Position numbers and translations under genes: made by a program. The notes below the pieces were generated by a model. The model was given only the letters and a program-made list of their open reading frames with translations, searched no databases and was not told the origin of the DNA. A stretch of 64,000 nucleotides of DNA from Dyella dinghuensis (lineage in GTDB: Bacteria > Pseudomonadota > Gammaproteobacteria > Xanthomonadales > Rhodanobacteraceae): the NCBI RefSeq assembly GCF_003977615.1, contig NZ_RYZR01000003.1:496001-560000 (forward strand), read 5' to 3'. Positions 35,005-44,253 of the stretch are shown here, one piece after another; position 1 is the first letter of the stretch; every line of letters starts with the position of its first letter.

Positions 35005-37515
35005 TTAGTGCGTACGCGAGGGTGCCTCGGCACCGTCTTCGTGTGCCGCGGCATCGGACGCAGCGGCCTTGTCCGACTCCTCCTTCGGCGGCAACGGCAG
35101 CAATGGACGCTCCAGCGCAATGCCGAGCACTTCATCGATCCAGCGAACCGGATGGATATCCAGCGAGCCAGTGATGTTCTCAGGAATGTCGGCCAGATCC
35201 TTCCGGTTTTCATCCGGAATGATCACGGTGGTGATGCCACCACGATGCGCAGCGAGCAACTTTTCTTTCAATCCACCGATCGGCAGTACGCGACCACGCA
35301 ACGTAATTTCGCCTGTCATCGCCACTTCCGAACGAACCGGAACTTTGGTCAACGCCGACACGAGCGCCGTGCACATGGCAATGCCTGCGCTGGGACCGTC
35401 TTTCGGTGTCGCACCTTCCGGCACGTGGATGTGCAGATCGAATTTCTCATGGAAATCCGGATCGATACCCAACTGGGCTGCGCGCGAGCGAACCACCGAA
35501 ATCGCCGCTTGAATCGACTCTTTCATGACGTCGCCAAGCTGACCGGTGAGTATCTGACGCCCCTTGCCCGGGACGATCGACGCTTCGATGCTGAGCAGAT
35601 CGCCACCGACCTGCGTCCACGCCAAGCCCGTAACCAGACCGATTTCGTTCTGTTGCTCCTTGCGGCCGAAGTCGAAACGGCGCACGCCAAGGTAGTGATC
35701 CAGATTCTCCGAATTGACCTTGACGACCTTCTTCGCAGCGGCGGCTTTTGCACTCGCCTTCTTGGTCTGAACTTGCTCGGCTTCTTTGCCCTTCTTTTTT
35801 ACCTGATTGAGCGTCAGCTCTTTCACGACCTTGCGGCAGATCTTGGAAATTTCGCGCTCGAGATTACGTACACCGGATTCGCGCGTGTAATAGCGCACGA
35901 TGTCGCGCACGGCTTCCTCGTCGATTGAAATTTCTTCCGGCTTCAGACCATTCGCCTTGACCTGCTTGGGCAGCAGATATCGCTGCGCAATGCCCAGCTT
36001 CTCATCCTCGGTGTAACCGGGGATGCGAATGACTTCCATACGATCCAGCAACGGACCGGGAATGTTGAGCGAATTCGCCGTGGCCACCCACATCACTTCG
36101 GAAAGATCGAGATCGACTTCCAGATAGTGATCGTTGAAGGCGTGGTTCTGCTCCGGATCAAGCACCTCGAGCAATGCGGACGACGGATCGCCGCGGAAGT
36201 CCATCGACATCTTGTCGATTTCATCGAGCACAAACAGCGGATTCTTCGAGCCGACTTTGTTCATGTTCTGAACGATGCGGCCCGGCATCGAACCGATATA
36301 AGTACGACGATGACCGCGGATTTCCGCTTCATCGCGTACACCGCCCAGACTCATGCGGACGAATTTGCGGTTGGTCGCTTTGGCGATGGATTGACCTAGC
36401 GAAGTTTTACCCACGCCCGGAGGACCGACCAGGCACAGGATCGGGCCCTTCATCGTGTTCACGCGCTGCTGCACAGCGAGGTATTCAAGGATGCGTTCCT
36501 TGACCTTCTCCAAGCCGAAGTGATCGGCATCGAGCACTTCCTGCGCGAGCGCGAGATCCTTGCGCACCTTGCTGCGCTTTTTCCACGGCACGCCGATCAG
36601 CCAGTCAAGGTAGTTGCGCACCACCGTTGCTTCGGCCGACATGGGCGACATCTGCTTGAGCTTGCCGAACTCCTGACGCGCCTTCGCCAACACGGGCTTG
36701 GGCATGCCGGCTTCTTCGATCTTCTTCTGCAGCTCTTCGATTTCGTTCGGGCCATCCTCGCTTTCGCCGAGTTCCTTCTGGATGGCCTTCATCTGTTCGT
36801 TGAGGTAGTACTCGCGCTGGCTCTTTTCCATCTGCGACTTCACACGGCCGCGGATGCGCTTTTCCACCTGCTGCAAATCGATCTCGCCATCGACGAGGCC
36901 GATCAGCAATTCAAGACGCTGAGCAACGTCGGCGGTCTCGAGTACTTTCTGTTTGTCGGACATACGCACCGTGAGGTGTGCAGCGATCGAATCGGCGAGA
37001 CGCGACGGATCATCGATACCCGACAAGGTGGCCAGCACTTCCGGCGGCAACTTGCGGCTTTGCTTCACCAGTTGCTCGAACAGCGACACGAGCGTGCGCG
37101 AAACCACATCGAGCTCGCGTTCCTTGACGTTGTAAACGGGCTCAATGACACGCGAGCGCGCCGTCAGCATGCCCGCATCGTCGTTATATTCCTCGATCGC
37201 TACGCGCGACTGACCTTCAACGAGCACCTTCACGGTGCCGTCAGGCAGTTTCAACAATTGCAACACGCCGGCGAGCGTGCCGATTTCGTGTAGATCCTTG
37301 ATCGCGGGATCGTCGATATCCGGACTCTTTTGCGCGACCAGCAGTATTTGCCGTTCGCCTTCCATCGCACGCTCAAGCGCGCGCATGGATTTGTCACGCC
37401 CGACGAACAGCGGAATCACCATGTGCGGATACACGACAACGTCGCGTAGCGGGAGTACCGGCAGCGCGTCTAGAAGCGCTCCAGTGGTGGCGGAAATTGC
37501 GGCACTTTTTGCCAT
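35005..37515 (-). CDS. lon: ATP-dependent protease Lon
   Basis: An 836-residue protein (E. coli 784) from the ATG at 37515 ([20 protein letters not shown]), with GAGAGA upstream. The N-terminal substrate-binding domain has [23 protein letters not shown], the AAA+ domain has [15 protein letters not shown], and the protease domain has the Ser/Lys dyad in [12 protein letters not shown] and [15 protein letters not shown] Lys/Ala-rich insertion (about residues 590-625, [20 protein letters not shown]) separates the AAA+ small domain from the protease domain. It degrades misfolded and regulatory proteins. Downstream of clpX as usual, but behind a clpX terminator. Confidence 0.97.
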   Translation of the reverse strand: MAKSAAISATTGALLDALPVLPLRDVVVYPHMVIPLFVGRDKSMRALERAMEGERQILLVAQKSPDIDDPAIKDLHEIGTLAGVLQLLKLPDGTVKVLVEGQSRVAIEEYNDDAGMLTARSRVIEPVYNVKERELDVVSRTLVSLFEQLVKQSRKLPPEVLATLSGIDDPSRLADSIAAHLTVRMSDKQKVLETADVAQRLELLIGLVDGEIDLQQVEKRIRGRVKSQMEKSQREYYLNEQMKAIQKELGESEDGPNEIEELQKKIEEAGMPKPVLAKARQEFGKLKQMSPMSAEATVVRNYLDWLIGVPWKKRSKVRKDLALAQEVLDADHFGLEKVKERILEYLAVQQRVNTMKGPILCLVGPPGVGKTSLGQSIAKATNRKFVRMSLGGVRDEAEIRGHRRTYIGSMPGRIVQNMNKVGSKNPLFVLDEIDKMSMDFRGDPSSALLEVLDPEQNHAFNDHYLEVDLDLSEVMWVATANSLNIPGPLLDRMEVIRIPGYTEDEKLGIAQRYLLPKQVKANGLKPEEISIDEEAVRDIVRYYTRESGVRNLEREISKICRKVVKELTLNQVKKKGKEAEQVQTKKASAKAAAAKKVVKVNSENLDHYLGVRRFDFGRKEQQNEIGLVTGLAWTQVGGDLLSIEASIVPGKGRQILTGQLGDVMKESIQAAISVVRSRAAQLGIDPDFHEKFDLHIHVPEGATPKDGPSAGIAMCTALVSALTKVPVRSEVAMTGEITLRGRVLPIGGLKEKLLAAHRGGITTVIIPDENRKDLADIPENITGSLDIHPVRWIDEVLGIALERPLLPLPPKEESDKAAASDAAAHEDGAEAPSRTH

Positions 37516-37634
37516 CGCAGGAAATCTCTCGCGAAAAAGATATGGACAGCCCAGACACTGCGCCGTGGGCACTTACACGTCAAGTGGAGGCAATGTGACG
37601 AGCACTCAAGTGCTGGCCTAGCAACGAAAAACAA

Positions 37635-37663
37635 ACGGCCCCGACGAAAGCCGTCGGGGCCGT
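37635..37663 (-). terminator. Terminator after clpX
   Basis: A 12-bp perfect GC-rich stem (37635-37646 with 37652-37663), loop of 5. On the minus strand it is followed by TTGTTTTTC. It separates clpX from lon. Confidence 0.9.
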
Positions 37664-37684
37664 CATAAGCGGATGTTGTAACGC

Positions 37685-38986
37685 TTACGCTGCGGCGTCG
37701 CCGCTTTCGCTACCGATACGCGCCTGCTGCTGCAAGTTTCCACGATAGATGAGGTACGGTTCTGCCTGACCTTCGATCACTGCCTCGTCCACCACAACCT
37801 TGCTCACGTGTTCCAGCGAGGGCAGCTCGTACATCGTGTCGAGCAGCACCTGCTCGAGAATGGTACGCAGACCACGCGCGCCCGTCTTGCGCTTTAGCGC
37901 CTTGCGAGCAACGGCCTGCAGCGCCTCTGGACGGAACTCCAGTTCAACGCCTTCCATCTCGAACAACTTGCGGAACTGCTTCGTCACCGCGTTGCGTGGC
38001 TCGGTGAGAATCTTCACCAGCGCTGGTTCGTCGAGTTCATCGAGCGTCGCCACAACGGGCAAGCGACCGACAAACTCCGGAATCAGACCGAAACGCACGA
38101 GGTCGGATGGCTCGACTTCCGCCAAAACCTTACCCAGATTTTCGGTGCGTTCCTTCGAACGAACTTCGGCAGAGAAACCGATGCCCGTCGTTTCGGAACG
38201 CTGCTGAATCACTTTCTCCAGACCCGCGAACGCACCACCGCAAATGAACAGGATGTTCTTGGTGTCGACCTGCAGGAATTCCTGCTGCGGATGTTTGCGG
38301 CCACCTTGCGGCGGCACCGAAGCGAGTGTGCCTTCGATGAGTTTGAGCAGCGCCTGCTGCACGCCTTCACCGGAAACGTCGCGCGTGATCGACGGGTTTT
38401 CGCTCTTGCGAGAGATCTTGTCGATCTCGTCGATGTAGACGATGCCCGACTGCGCTTTCTCGACGTCGTAGTCGCACTTCTGCAACAGCTTTTGGATAAT
38501 GTTTTCGACGTCCTCACCGACGTAACCGGCTTCGGTCAGCGTGGTGGCGTCGGCGATCGTGAACGGCACGTTGAGCAAGCGCGCCAGCGTTTCGGCAAGC
38601 AGCGTTTTGCCCGAACCGGTCGGACCGATCAGAAGGATGTTGGATTTGCCCAGCTCGATATCGTCGGCGCGCTGGCGCGACTCCATCCGCTTGTAATGGT
38701 TGTAGACCGCTACGGCGAGCGCTTTCTTGGCGCGCGTCTGTCCGACCACGTACTGGTCGAGGGTCTCCATGATTTCCTTGGGCTTGGGCAGCTGGCTGCG
38801 CCCGGAGGCGGCCTTCTCCTCAAGCTCCTCACGGATAATGTCGTTGCACAGCTCCACGCACTCGTCGCAGATGAACACGGACGGACCCGCGATCAGCTTG
38901 CGCACTTCGTGCTGGCTCTTGCCGCAGAAGGAGCAGTAAAGAATCTTGCCGCTGTCGTTGGAACGGCCCTGCCGCTCGTCGCTCAT
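37685..38986 (-). CDS. clpX: ClpXP protease ATPase subunit ClpX
   Basis: A 433-residue AAA+ unfoldase. The N-terminal zinc-binding domain has [11 protein letters not shown] and [10 protein letters not shown] (four Cys). Walker A is [15 protein letters not shown] and Walker [11 protein letters not shown]. The ClpP-contact IGF-type loop region (about residues 265-275, [13 protein letters not shown]) is present. ClpX unfolds substrates and threads them into ClpP. It lies 109 bases after clpP, with a large hairpin in the gap. Confidence 0.98.
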   Translation of the reverse strand: MSDERQGRSNDSGKILYCSFCGKSQHEVRKLIAGPSVFICDECVELCNDIIREELEEKAASGRSQLPKPKEIMETLDQYVVGQTRAKKALAVAVYNHYKRMESRQRADDIELGKSNILLIGPTGSGKTLLAETLARLLNVPFTIADATTLTEAGYVGEDVENIIQKLLQKCDYDVEKAQSGIVYIDEIDKISRKSENPSITRDVSGEGVQQALLKLIEGTLASVPPQGGRKHPQQEFLQVDTKNILFICGGAFAGLEKVIQQRSETTGIGFSAEVRSKERTENLGKVLAEVEPSDLVRFGLIPEFVGRLPVVATLDELDEPALVKILTEPRNAVTKQFRKLFEMEGVELEFRPEALQAVARKALKRKTGARGLRTILEQVLLDTMYELPSLEHVSKVVVDEAVIEGQAEPYLIYRGNLQQQARIGSESGDAAA

Positions 38987-39030
38987 TCGTTTGATCCTGC
39001 TGAGAAAAACCGGGTACGGGTCGAGAATAG

Positions 39031-39072
39031 CACAGGGTCCCGAGTCCGCACCCGGACGCGGGACCCTATGTG
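39031..39072 (-). other. Large hairpin between clpP and clpX
   Basis: Outer stem AGGGTCCCG (39034-39042) with CGGGACCCT (39059-39067), an A-G mismatch, then inner stem GTCCG/CGGAC and a CACC loop. CAC/GTG flank it at both ends. There is no T-run on the minus strand, so it is more likely a partial terminator or processing site that sets the clpP:clpX ratio than a full stop (inference). Confidence 0.55.
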
Positions 39073-39095
39073 CCTAAAGCTTAGATCGGCGGAAA

Positions 39096-39719
39096 TCAGG
39101 CCGACTTAACGGTTTCGACGGCTCGGCGGTCCAGAACGGAGTCGATCAGACCGTACTCCTTGGCGGATTCCGCGCTCATGAAGCGGTCGCGCTCCATATC
39201 CCGCTCGATCTTGTCCAAGGGCTGCCCCGTATGCTGAACGTAAATGTCGTTCAGGCGGCGGCGGAGATAAAGGATCTCCTGGGCCTGGATTTCGATGTCG
39301 GTCGCCTGCCCGCGGGCACCGCCCGACGGCTGATGGATCATCACGCGCGAGTTCGGCAGCGAGTAGCGCTTGCCCTTGGCGCCAGCCATCAGCAGCAGCG
39401 AGGCGGCGCTGCAAGCCTGACCGATGCACATGGTGCTGACGTCGGGCTTGATGAACTGCATCGTGTCGTAGATCGCCAGACCTGCGGTAACCACACCGCC
39501 GGGGCTGTTGATGTACAGATGGATGTCTTTCTCGGGGTTTTCCGATTCAAGGAACAGCATCTGCGCGACCAGCAGATTGGCGACCTGATCGTTGACTTCA
39601 CCGACGAGGAAGATCACGCGCTCCTTCAACAGGCGCGAGTAGATGTCGTACGAGCGTTCGCCGCGAGCAGTCTGCTCGACAACGATCGGCACCAGATTGA
39701 GGTTGTGGATCGGGTCCAT
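39096..39719 (-). CDS. clpP: ATP-dependent Clp protease proteolytic subunit
   Basis: A 207-residue serine protease from the ATG at 39719, with GGAG six bases upstream; an ATG two codons earlier lies too close to it. The nucleophile is in [15 protein letters not shown] and the His in [12 protein letters not shown], with Asp downstream. E. coli has GQAASMGAFLL at the nucleophile, so the flanking residues differ, as in xanthomonads. It forms the double-heptamer chamber for ClpX/ClpA. A possible heat-shock promoter lies between tig and clpP. Confidence 0.97.
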   Translation of the reverse strand: MDPIHNLNLVPIVVEQTARGERSYDIYSRLLKERVIFLVGEVNDQVANLLVAQMLFLESENPEKDIHLYINSPGGVVTAGLAIYDTMQFIKPDVSTMCIGQACSAASLLLMAGAKGKRYSLPNSRVMIHQPSGGARGQATDIEIQAQEILYLRRRLNDIYVQHTGQPLDKIERDMERDRFMSAESAKEYGLIDSVLDRRAVETVKSA

Positions 39720-39774
39720 GGCCATCTCCGCGTGTGGGGACTGAAAGACGATTCGTACGATCAGGTCAGACTAT

Positions 39775-39806
39775 ATATCGGGCCTGATCGAATCATCGGG
39801 TTCAGG
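39775..39806 (-). promoter_or_regulatory. Candidate heat-shock (sigma-32) promoter of clpP
   Basis: On the minus strand CCTGAAC (39806-39800), 17-base spacer, CCCGATAT (39782-39775), compared with consensus CTTGAAA and CCCCATNT. The spacer is a little long. A stem (39758-39765 with 39783-39790) overlaps it. Confidence 0.3.
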
Positions 39807-41094
39807 CACTAACGGGACGCATCACTTCGTCAAAGCTCAGGTTCTGCGCGGTGGTGTTGGCGTGTTCGGCCACCCACTCTGCTACCTGATCTTCCATGAC
39901 GCGATTCTGCAGCCCAGACATCAATTGGGGATCGCCGTTGTAGAGTTCAATGACCTTCTCCGGCTCCTCGTAGGTCGACGCAATCGCGGCGAGCTGCTCG
40001 GCCAAACGCGAACGATCGAGTTTGAGTTCCTGCTTGCGGGCGATTTCACCCATCAACAGACCCGCGATGACGCGCATGCGCGCGGCAGGCATGGCTGCAT
40101 CAACGAGCTGTTGCGGCGGCTGTTGACCGCGCGGCACGCTGCCCGTGGCCAAGCTGCGCGCCTCGGACTGCACCATCAGGTTGGGCACTTCCAGTTCGCT
40201 GTGCGCGGTAGCGAGCTTCTCGGCAACCTGCGACTTCAGGCGACCCATCAGCGCCGCCTTCAGTTCACGCTCAAGATTGGAGCGCACTTCCTTACGGAAG
40301 GTCGCGACGTCGCCGTCGGTGATACCAAACAGCTCGATGAATGCTGCATCGACTTCCGGCAGATTTGCCTGCTGCACCTTGACGATCTTGAAGCTGACCT
40401 TCGCGGTCTTGCCAGCAAGCTGTTCGTTGCGGAAATCGGCCGGAAATTCGACGTCGCTTTCGAATTCTTCGCCGGCCTTGTGGCCGGTCAGTGCGGAGTC
40501 GAGCGCCTTGAACAGCGTGCCCGAACCAATGACGCTACCGGCGCGCTCCAGACCTTCGTTCGGGAAGCGGTAGTCGCCTGCCACGGCAGAGTATTCGAAC
40601 ATCACGAAGTCGCCTTCCGCGGACGGGCGGTCCACTTCGTCGAAGCTGCGGCGCTGCTGGCGCAACGTTTCGATCATCTTTTCGATATCGGCGTCGGTGA
40701 CTTCAGCGGTCGGGCGGCTGATTTCTAGCGAGGCAACGTCGATCTCCGGGAATTCCGGCATCACTTCGAACGTCGCCGTGTAGGCGATTTCGCCGTTTTC
40801 CGGTTTGCCGGTGGTGTCGATCGCCGGATTGGCGACGGGGCGCAGGTTTTCCTTCTCGAACGCTTCGCGCAGCGTGCTGCCGATCAGATCCGAGAGCACT
40901 TCGCCACGCACCTGCGCGCCAAAGCGCTGCTGGATGACAGTGGCCGGCACCTTACCCGGGCGGAAGCCCTTCAGGCGCACTGTGCGGCTCATTTCGGCGA
41001 TGCGCTGGCTCACCTGCGACTCAAACCGTTCTGCCGGGAACTTGACCGTGAGCTTGCGCTCCAGCTTGCCGACGTTTTCAACCGAAAACTGCAT
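39802..41094 (-). CDS. tig: Trigger factor
   Basis: A 430-residue ribosome-bound chaperone from the ATG at 41094 (MQFSVENVGKLERKLTVKFP). The ribosome-binding signature GFRPGKVP is in the N domain. The PPIase (FKBP-like) domain is at about residues 150-240, and the helical C domain ends LSFDEVMRPVSA. A longer open frame upstream runs through a tRNA gene and is not coding. The tRNA-Leu gene lies 84 bases upstream on the same strand. First gene of tig-clpP-clpX-lon. Confidence 0.97.
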   Translation of the reverse strand: MQFSVENVGKLERKLTVKFPAERFESQVSQRIAEMSRTVRLKGFRPGKVPATVIQQRFGAQVRGEVLSDLIGSTLREAFEKENLRPVANPAIDTTGKPENGEIAYTATFEVMPEFPEIDVASLEISRPTAEVTDADIEKMIETLRQQRRSFDEVDRPSAEGDFVMFEYSAVAGDYRFPNEGLERAGSVIGSGTLFKALDSALTGHKAGEEFESDVEFPADFRNEQLAGKTAKVSFKIVKVQQANLPEVDAAFIELFGITDGDVATFRKEVRSNLERELKAALMGRLKSQVAEKLATAHSELEVPNLMVQSEARSLATGSVPRGQQPPQQLVDAAMPAARMRVIAGLLMGEIARKQELKLDRSRLAEQLAAIASTYEEPEKVIELYNGDPQLMSGLQNRVMEDQVAEWVAEHANTTAQNLSFDEVMRPVSA

Positions 41095-41178
41095 GACGTC
41101 TCCTGGAAATACCTGTAGTGGCCCGTGACAGCGCCGCGGCGGCCCCCGGCCACCAGCCAAATCAAACTCAAGGTCCAA

Positions 41179-41264
41179 TGGTGCGAAAGAAGGGACTCGA
41201 ACCCTTACGGGGGTTACCCGCTGGAACCTAAATCCAGTGCGTCTACCAATTCCGCCACTTTCGC
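41179..41264 (-). tRNA. tRNA-Leu (TAG)
   Basis: An 86-base class II tRNA: acceptor GCGAAAG/CTTTCGC, anticodon stem CTGGA/TCCAG around TTTAGGT, long variable arm (CGGGTAACCCCCG), encoded CCA. It lies directly upstream of tig. Confidence 0.97.
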
Positions 41265-41455
41265 ATCGGCTATTGATTGCAAACTGCAGATTCTCAACGA
41301 TTTTTACCGGAATATCCGGAATCGCCAGGAAACTGCGGGGCTGCGACCCTAAGTCGATGATTACCTTGTGCCAAGCCAGCCATTTTACGGTTGTGCGACA
41401 GACCAGCACAAGCGCCAAAACCGGCCTGCGTACAGGGTTTTGCCGCACAAAGAAA

Positions 41456-41482
41456 AAGGACCCGCATCGCTGCGGGTCCTTC
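41456..41482 (-). terminator. Terminator of the tRNA-Arg/Pro/Arg/His/Lys cluster
   Basis: An 11-bp stem AAGGACCCGCA/TGCGGGTCCTT, loop TCGC. On the minus strand it is followed by TTTCTTTG. It lies just after tRNA-Lys and separates it from tRNA-Leu and tig. Confidence 0.85.
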
Positions 41483-41488
41483 GGTAGC

Positions 41489-41564
<76 letters not shown>

Positions 41565-41580
41565 AGTAACTGCTTGAATT

Positions 41581-41657
41581 TGGGGTGGACGATGGGACTC
41601 GAACCCACGACAACCGGAATCACAATCCGGTACTCTAACCAACTGAGCTACGCCCAC
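41581..41657 (-). tRNA. tRNA-His (GTG)
   Basis: Acceptor GTGGGCG/CGTCCAC, discriminator C and a G at -1 (position 41658), the identity elements of tRNA-His. Anticodon loop TTGTGAT. CCA is encoded. Confidence 0.97.
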
Positions 41658-41671
41658 CGTAACCACAAATC

Positions 41672-41748
41672 TGGCGCGCCCGACAGGAATCGAACCTGCA
41701 ACCGTCGGCTTAGAAGGCCGATGCTCTATCCGGTTGAGCTACAGGCGC
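41672..41748 (-). tRNA. tRNA-Arg (TCT)
   Basis: A 77-base cloverleaf: acceptor GCGCCTG paired with CGGGCGC, anticodon loop CTTCTAA, T-arm GCAGG-TTCGATT-CCTGT, encoded CCA. It reads AGA/AGG codons. Confidence 0.97.
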
Positions 41749-41770
41749 TTGACTTAAGCAGAACACCTGC

Positions 41771-41847
41771 TGGTCGGGGCAGAGGGATTCGAACCCACGA
41801 CATCCAGCTCCCAAAGCTGGCGCTCTACCAGGCTGAGCTATACCCCG
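41771..41847 (-). tRNA. tRNA-Pro (TGG)
   Basis: A 77-base cloverleaf: acceptor CGGGGTA/TGCCCCG, anticodon loop TTTGGGA, encoded CCA. It is preceded by its own promoter at 41888-41916. Confidence 0.97.
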
Positions 41848-41887
41848 ATTTCGAAACCCGGTCGCTTTCGCACACCGAAGCCTTGAA

Positions 41888-41916
41888 ATGCTACGGGGGT
41901 CACTCTACCCCGTCAA
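41888..41916 (-). promoter_or_regulatory. Promoter of tRNA-Pro and downstream tRNAs
   Basis: On the minus strand TTGACG (41916-41911), 17-base spacer, TAGCAT (41893-41888), about 40 bases before tRNA-Pro. Confidence 0.6.
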
Positions 41917-42019
41917 TCCGTATCGAACACACCGGACCTCAAACTTTTGTCCGGCTTTGCAAGCGATCTTCTGCTTGCTTTGCCTACACGACTAGTGCGA
42001 CATCGTGCTTGCGAAAAAA

Positions 42020-42096
42020 TGGTGCGCCCGGAGAGATTCGAACTCCCGACCACCAAGTTCGTAGCCTGGTACTCTATCCAGCTGAGCTACGGGCGC
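42020..42096 (-). tRNA. tRNA-Arg (ACG)
   Basis: A 77-base cloverleaf: acceptor GCGCCCG/CGGGCGC, anticodon stem CCAGG/CTTGG around CTACGAA, encoded CCA. Position 34 is A, to be edited to inosine, the usual tRNA for CGN codons. Confidence 0.97.
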
Positions 42097-42158
42097 GTGG
42101 TTTACCTGATTGCGGCCGCCTGAACCCGGAAGACGGAGGCGCCGAAGCAAGAAGCGGA

Positions 42159-42187
42159 ATTATTCAGGTACTGGTCGCAGTCGTCAA
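42159..42187 (-). promoter_or_regulatory. Promoter of tRNA-Arg(ACG)
   Basis: On the minus strand TTGACG (42187-42182), 17-base spacer, AATAAT (42164-42159), 63 bases before the tRNA. Confidence 0.6.
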
Positions 42188-42272
42188 TACTCTTTGTGAA
42201 GTTTTTTGAAACGACTCGTTCATATCCGGTTCGCTGGACGTCCATTTTCCGCAGCAAACGCATCGCCTGGCG

Positions 42273-43076
42273 TCACGTCAGATCAAGCGAAAAATTATCC
42301 GCATCCATCCAGGCAGGGAAACGTTCGCGATGCGCCAACAAAGGCGCAGGATCAATCGTCACTGTCGCCACCTGCTCTTGCGTACCGAGCTCGATCAACG
42401 ACTCTCCCACCGGATCGATTACCGCGCTGTCGCCTGCGTAAGGCAGATCATTACCATCCACACCGACACGATTCACGCCGATCACGTAGGAAAGATTTTC
42501 AATAGCGCGTGCACGCAGGAGCGTACGCCACGGTTGTCGCCGCGGCGCAGGCCAGTTGGCGACGAAAAACGACAAGTCGTAATCCATGCCGCCTGTCGCC
42601 GATTCCAATCTGCGATTGCGCAACCACACCGGAAAGCGCAGGTCGTAACAGACTTGCGGAAGAATGCGCCAGCCTTTCAGTTCGACGATCAAACGTTCTG
42701 CGCCACCGCCGTAACGCGTGTGTTCGCCGGCCATGCGAAACAGATGACGTTTGTCGTACTGCTCGAACGTCCCATCCGGACGCGCCCAGATCAGCCGGTT
42801 GAAAACCGTGTCGCCTTCGCGAATCGCAAGACTGCCGGTGACCACAGCGTTTACTTCGGTGGCCAGCGCACGCATCCATGCAACGCCTTCACCATTCATC
42901 CCTTCTGCACTTGCGCGCGTGTCGTTGCTGAAGCCGGACAGAAACGTTTCCGGCAACACGATCAGATCGCTCTGCCCCGCTACGCGTCGAACGAGCGAGC
43001 CGTAGTACTCGCGATTGGCCGGCGCATCGTGCCAGCGCGTCGCGCCTTGCACGAGCGAAACATTCAAAGCTTGCAT
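42273..43076 (-). CDS. yafV: Omega-amidase (YafV, nitrilase superfamily)
   Basis: A 267-residue carbon-nitrogen hydrolase. The catalytic Glu-Lys-Cys triad is in LIVLPETFLSGF, YDKRHLFRMAGEH and QVCYDLRFPVW. Close resemblance to E. coli YafV runs through FVANWPAPR and RAIENLSYVIGVNRVG. It hydrolyses alpha-ketoglutaramate and similar omega-amides to the keto acid. The ATG at 43076 lies inside the end of the ybdL gene (13-base overlap), so the two are translated together, matching a transaminase/omega-amidase pathway. Confidence 0.93.
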   Translation of the reverse strand: MQALNVSLVQGATRWHDAPANREYYGSLVRRVAGQSDLIVLPETFLSGFSNDTRASAEGMNGEGVAWMRALATEVNAVVTGSLAIREGDTVFNRLIWARPDGTFEQYDKRHLFRMAGEHTRYGGGAERLIVELKGWRILPQVCYDLRFPVWLRNRRLESATGGMDYDLSFFVANWPAPRRQPWRTLLRARAIENLSYVIGVNRVGVDGNDLPYAGDSAVIDPVGESLIELGTQEQVATVTIDPAPLLAHRERFPAWMDADNFSLDLT

Positions 43077-44209
43077 AGACGCTCCGCTGCGGCCTCCATC
43101 GTGGCATCGCTCTTGGCGAAGCACAGACGCACCAAACGCGTACCTGGCGCCTTTTCATAGAAAGGCGTCAAGGGAATCGCTGCCACGCCCCCTTCTTTCA
43201 CCAGCCACTCGCAGAAGGCAACGTCATCTTCATCGCGAATCGCGGAGTAGTCGACCAGCTGGAAATAGCCGCCCGGCACGTCGAGCAATTTCAATCGCGA
43301 CGGTGCCAGAAGTTTGCGGAACCGATCGCGCTTGACCTGGTAGAACGCGGGCAGTTCCAGGTAATGCTCCGGCGAGCTGGCAAGAAATTCGGCAAATGCG
43401 ACCTGTGCCGGATGGAAAGTGCAAAACGTCAGGTACTGATGCACCTTGCGAAATTCGGCCGACAATTTGGCCGGCGCCACCGCATAACCGACCTTCCAGC
43501 CCGTGCAGTGATACGTCTTGCCGAAGCTGGAAACCACGATGCTGCGCGCAGCAAGTTCCGGATGGCGAAGCACGCTTTCATGCGCAGCACCGTCATACAC
43601 GATGTGCTCATACACTTCGTCTGAGAGCACCACGATCGGCGTGTCGCGAATAATCGACGCAAGCTCGTCCAGATCGGCCGCCGACAACACCGCACCGGAA
43701 GGATTGTGCGGACTGTTGATCAGGATCATGCGCGTCTTCGGCGTGATCGCATCGCGCACGCGCTGCCAGTCGATCGAAAACGTCGGGACCGTGAGCGGAA
43801 TATGCACCGCACGCGCACCCTGCAATTCAATCGCTGGCTCGTAAGAGTCGTACGCCGGATCGAACACGATGACTTCATCGCCCGCGCGCACAACCGCGGC
43901 AATGGCGGCGAACAGCGCTTCGGTCGCGCCAGAGGTAACCGTGATATCGCTATCCGCACTAACCTTATGGCCATAAAGCCGCTCGGTCTTGCTGGCAATC
44001 TGCTCACGCAGCGCCGCCGTGCCGATGCCCGGCGCATACTGATTCAGGCCATCCGCCATTGCACGCGTGACGGCATCGCGCAGCGCTTGCGGCGGTTCAA
44101 AATCCGGAAAACCCTGGCCAAGATTGACCGCTTTGTGCTGCACGGCCAGCTGGCTCATCACGCTGAAGATCGTGGTGCCTACTTTCGGAAGCTTTGTTTC
44201 GATAGTCAT
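43064..44209 (-). CDS. ybdL: Methionine/glutamine aminotransferase (YbdL-like)
   Basis: A 381-residue fold-type I PLP enzyme. It closely resembles E. coli YbdL: SKLP-type start, NLGQGFPDFEPP, NSPHNPSGAV, the PLP lysine in SSFGKTYHCTGWKVGY and IRLCF-type end (LVRLCFAKSDAT). It transfers the amino group between methionine or glutamine and keto acids. Coupled to yafV, whose product removes the alpha-ketoglutaramate formed from glutamine, making transamination irreversible; this probably serves methionine salvage (inference). Confidence 0.93.
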   Translation of the reverse strand: MTIETKLPKVGTTIFSVMSQLAVQHKAVNLGQGFPDFEPPQALRDAVTRAMADGLNQYAPGIGTAALREQIASKTERLYGHKVSADSDITVTSGATEALFAAIAAVVRAGDEVIVFDPAYDSYEPAIELQGARAVHIPLTVPTFSIDWQRVRDAITPKTRMILINSPHNPSGAVLSAADLDELASIIRDTPIVVLSDEVYEHIVYDGAAHESVLRHPELAARSIVVSSFGKTYHCTGWKVGYAVAPAKLSAEFRKVHQYLTFCTFHPAQVAFAEFLASSPEHYLELPAFYQVKRDRFRKLLAPSRLKLLDVPGGYFQLVDYSAIRDEDDVAFCEWLVKEGGVAAIPLTPFYEKAPGTRLVRLCFAKSDATMEAAAERLCKL

Positions 44210-44253
44210 GAGCGGCCGTATGGATGTCTAAATGAGTGGGAGACTAGCATGTC

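Noticed and set aside
37516-37634. Heat-shock promoter for lon
   Set aside because: CTTGA occurs twice (palindromes AGCACT/AGTGCT and CACTT/AAGTG) but no CCCAT-type box lies at the right distance.
39802-41448. 548-codon version of trigger factor starting at 41448
   Set aside because: The extra 118 codons run through the tRNA-Leu gene; the ATG at 41094 matches the family start.
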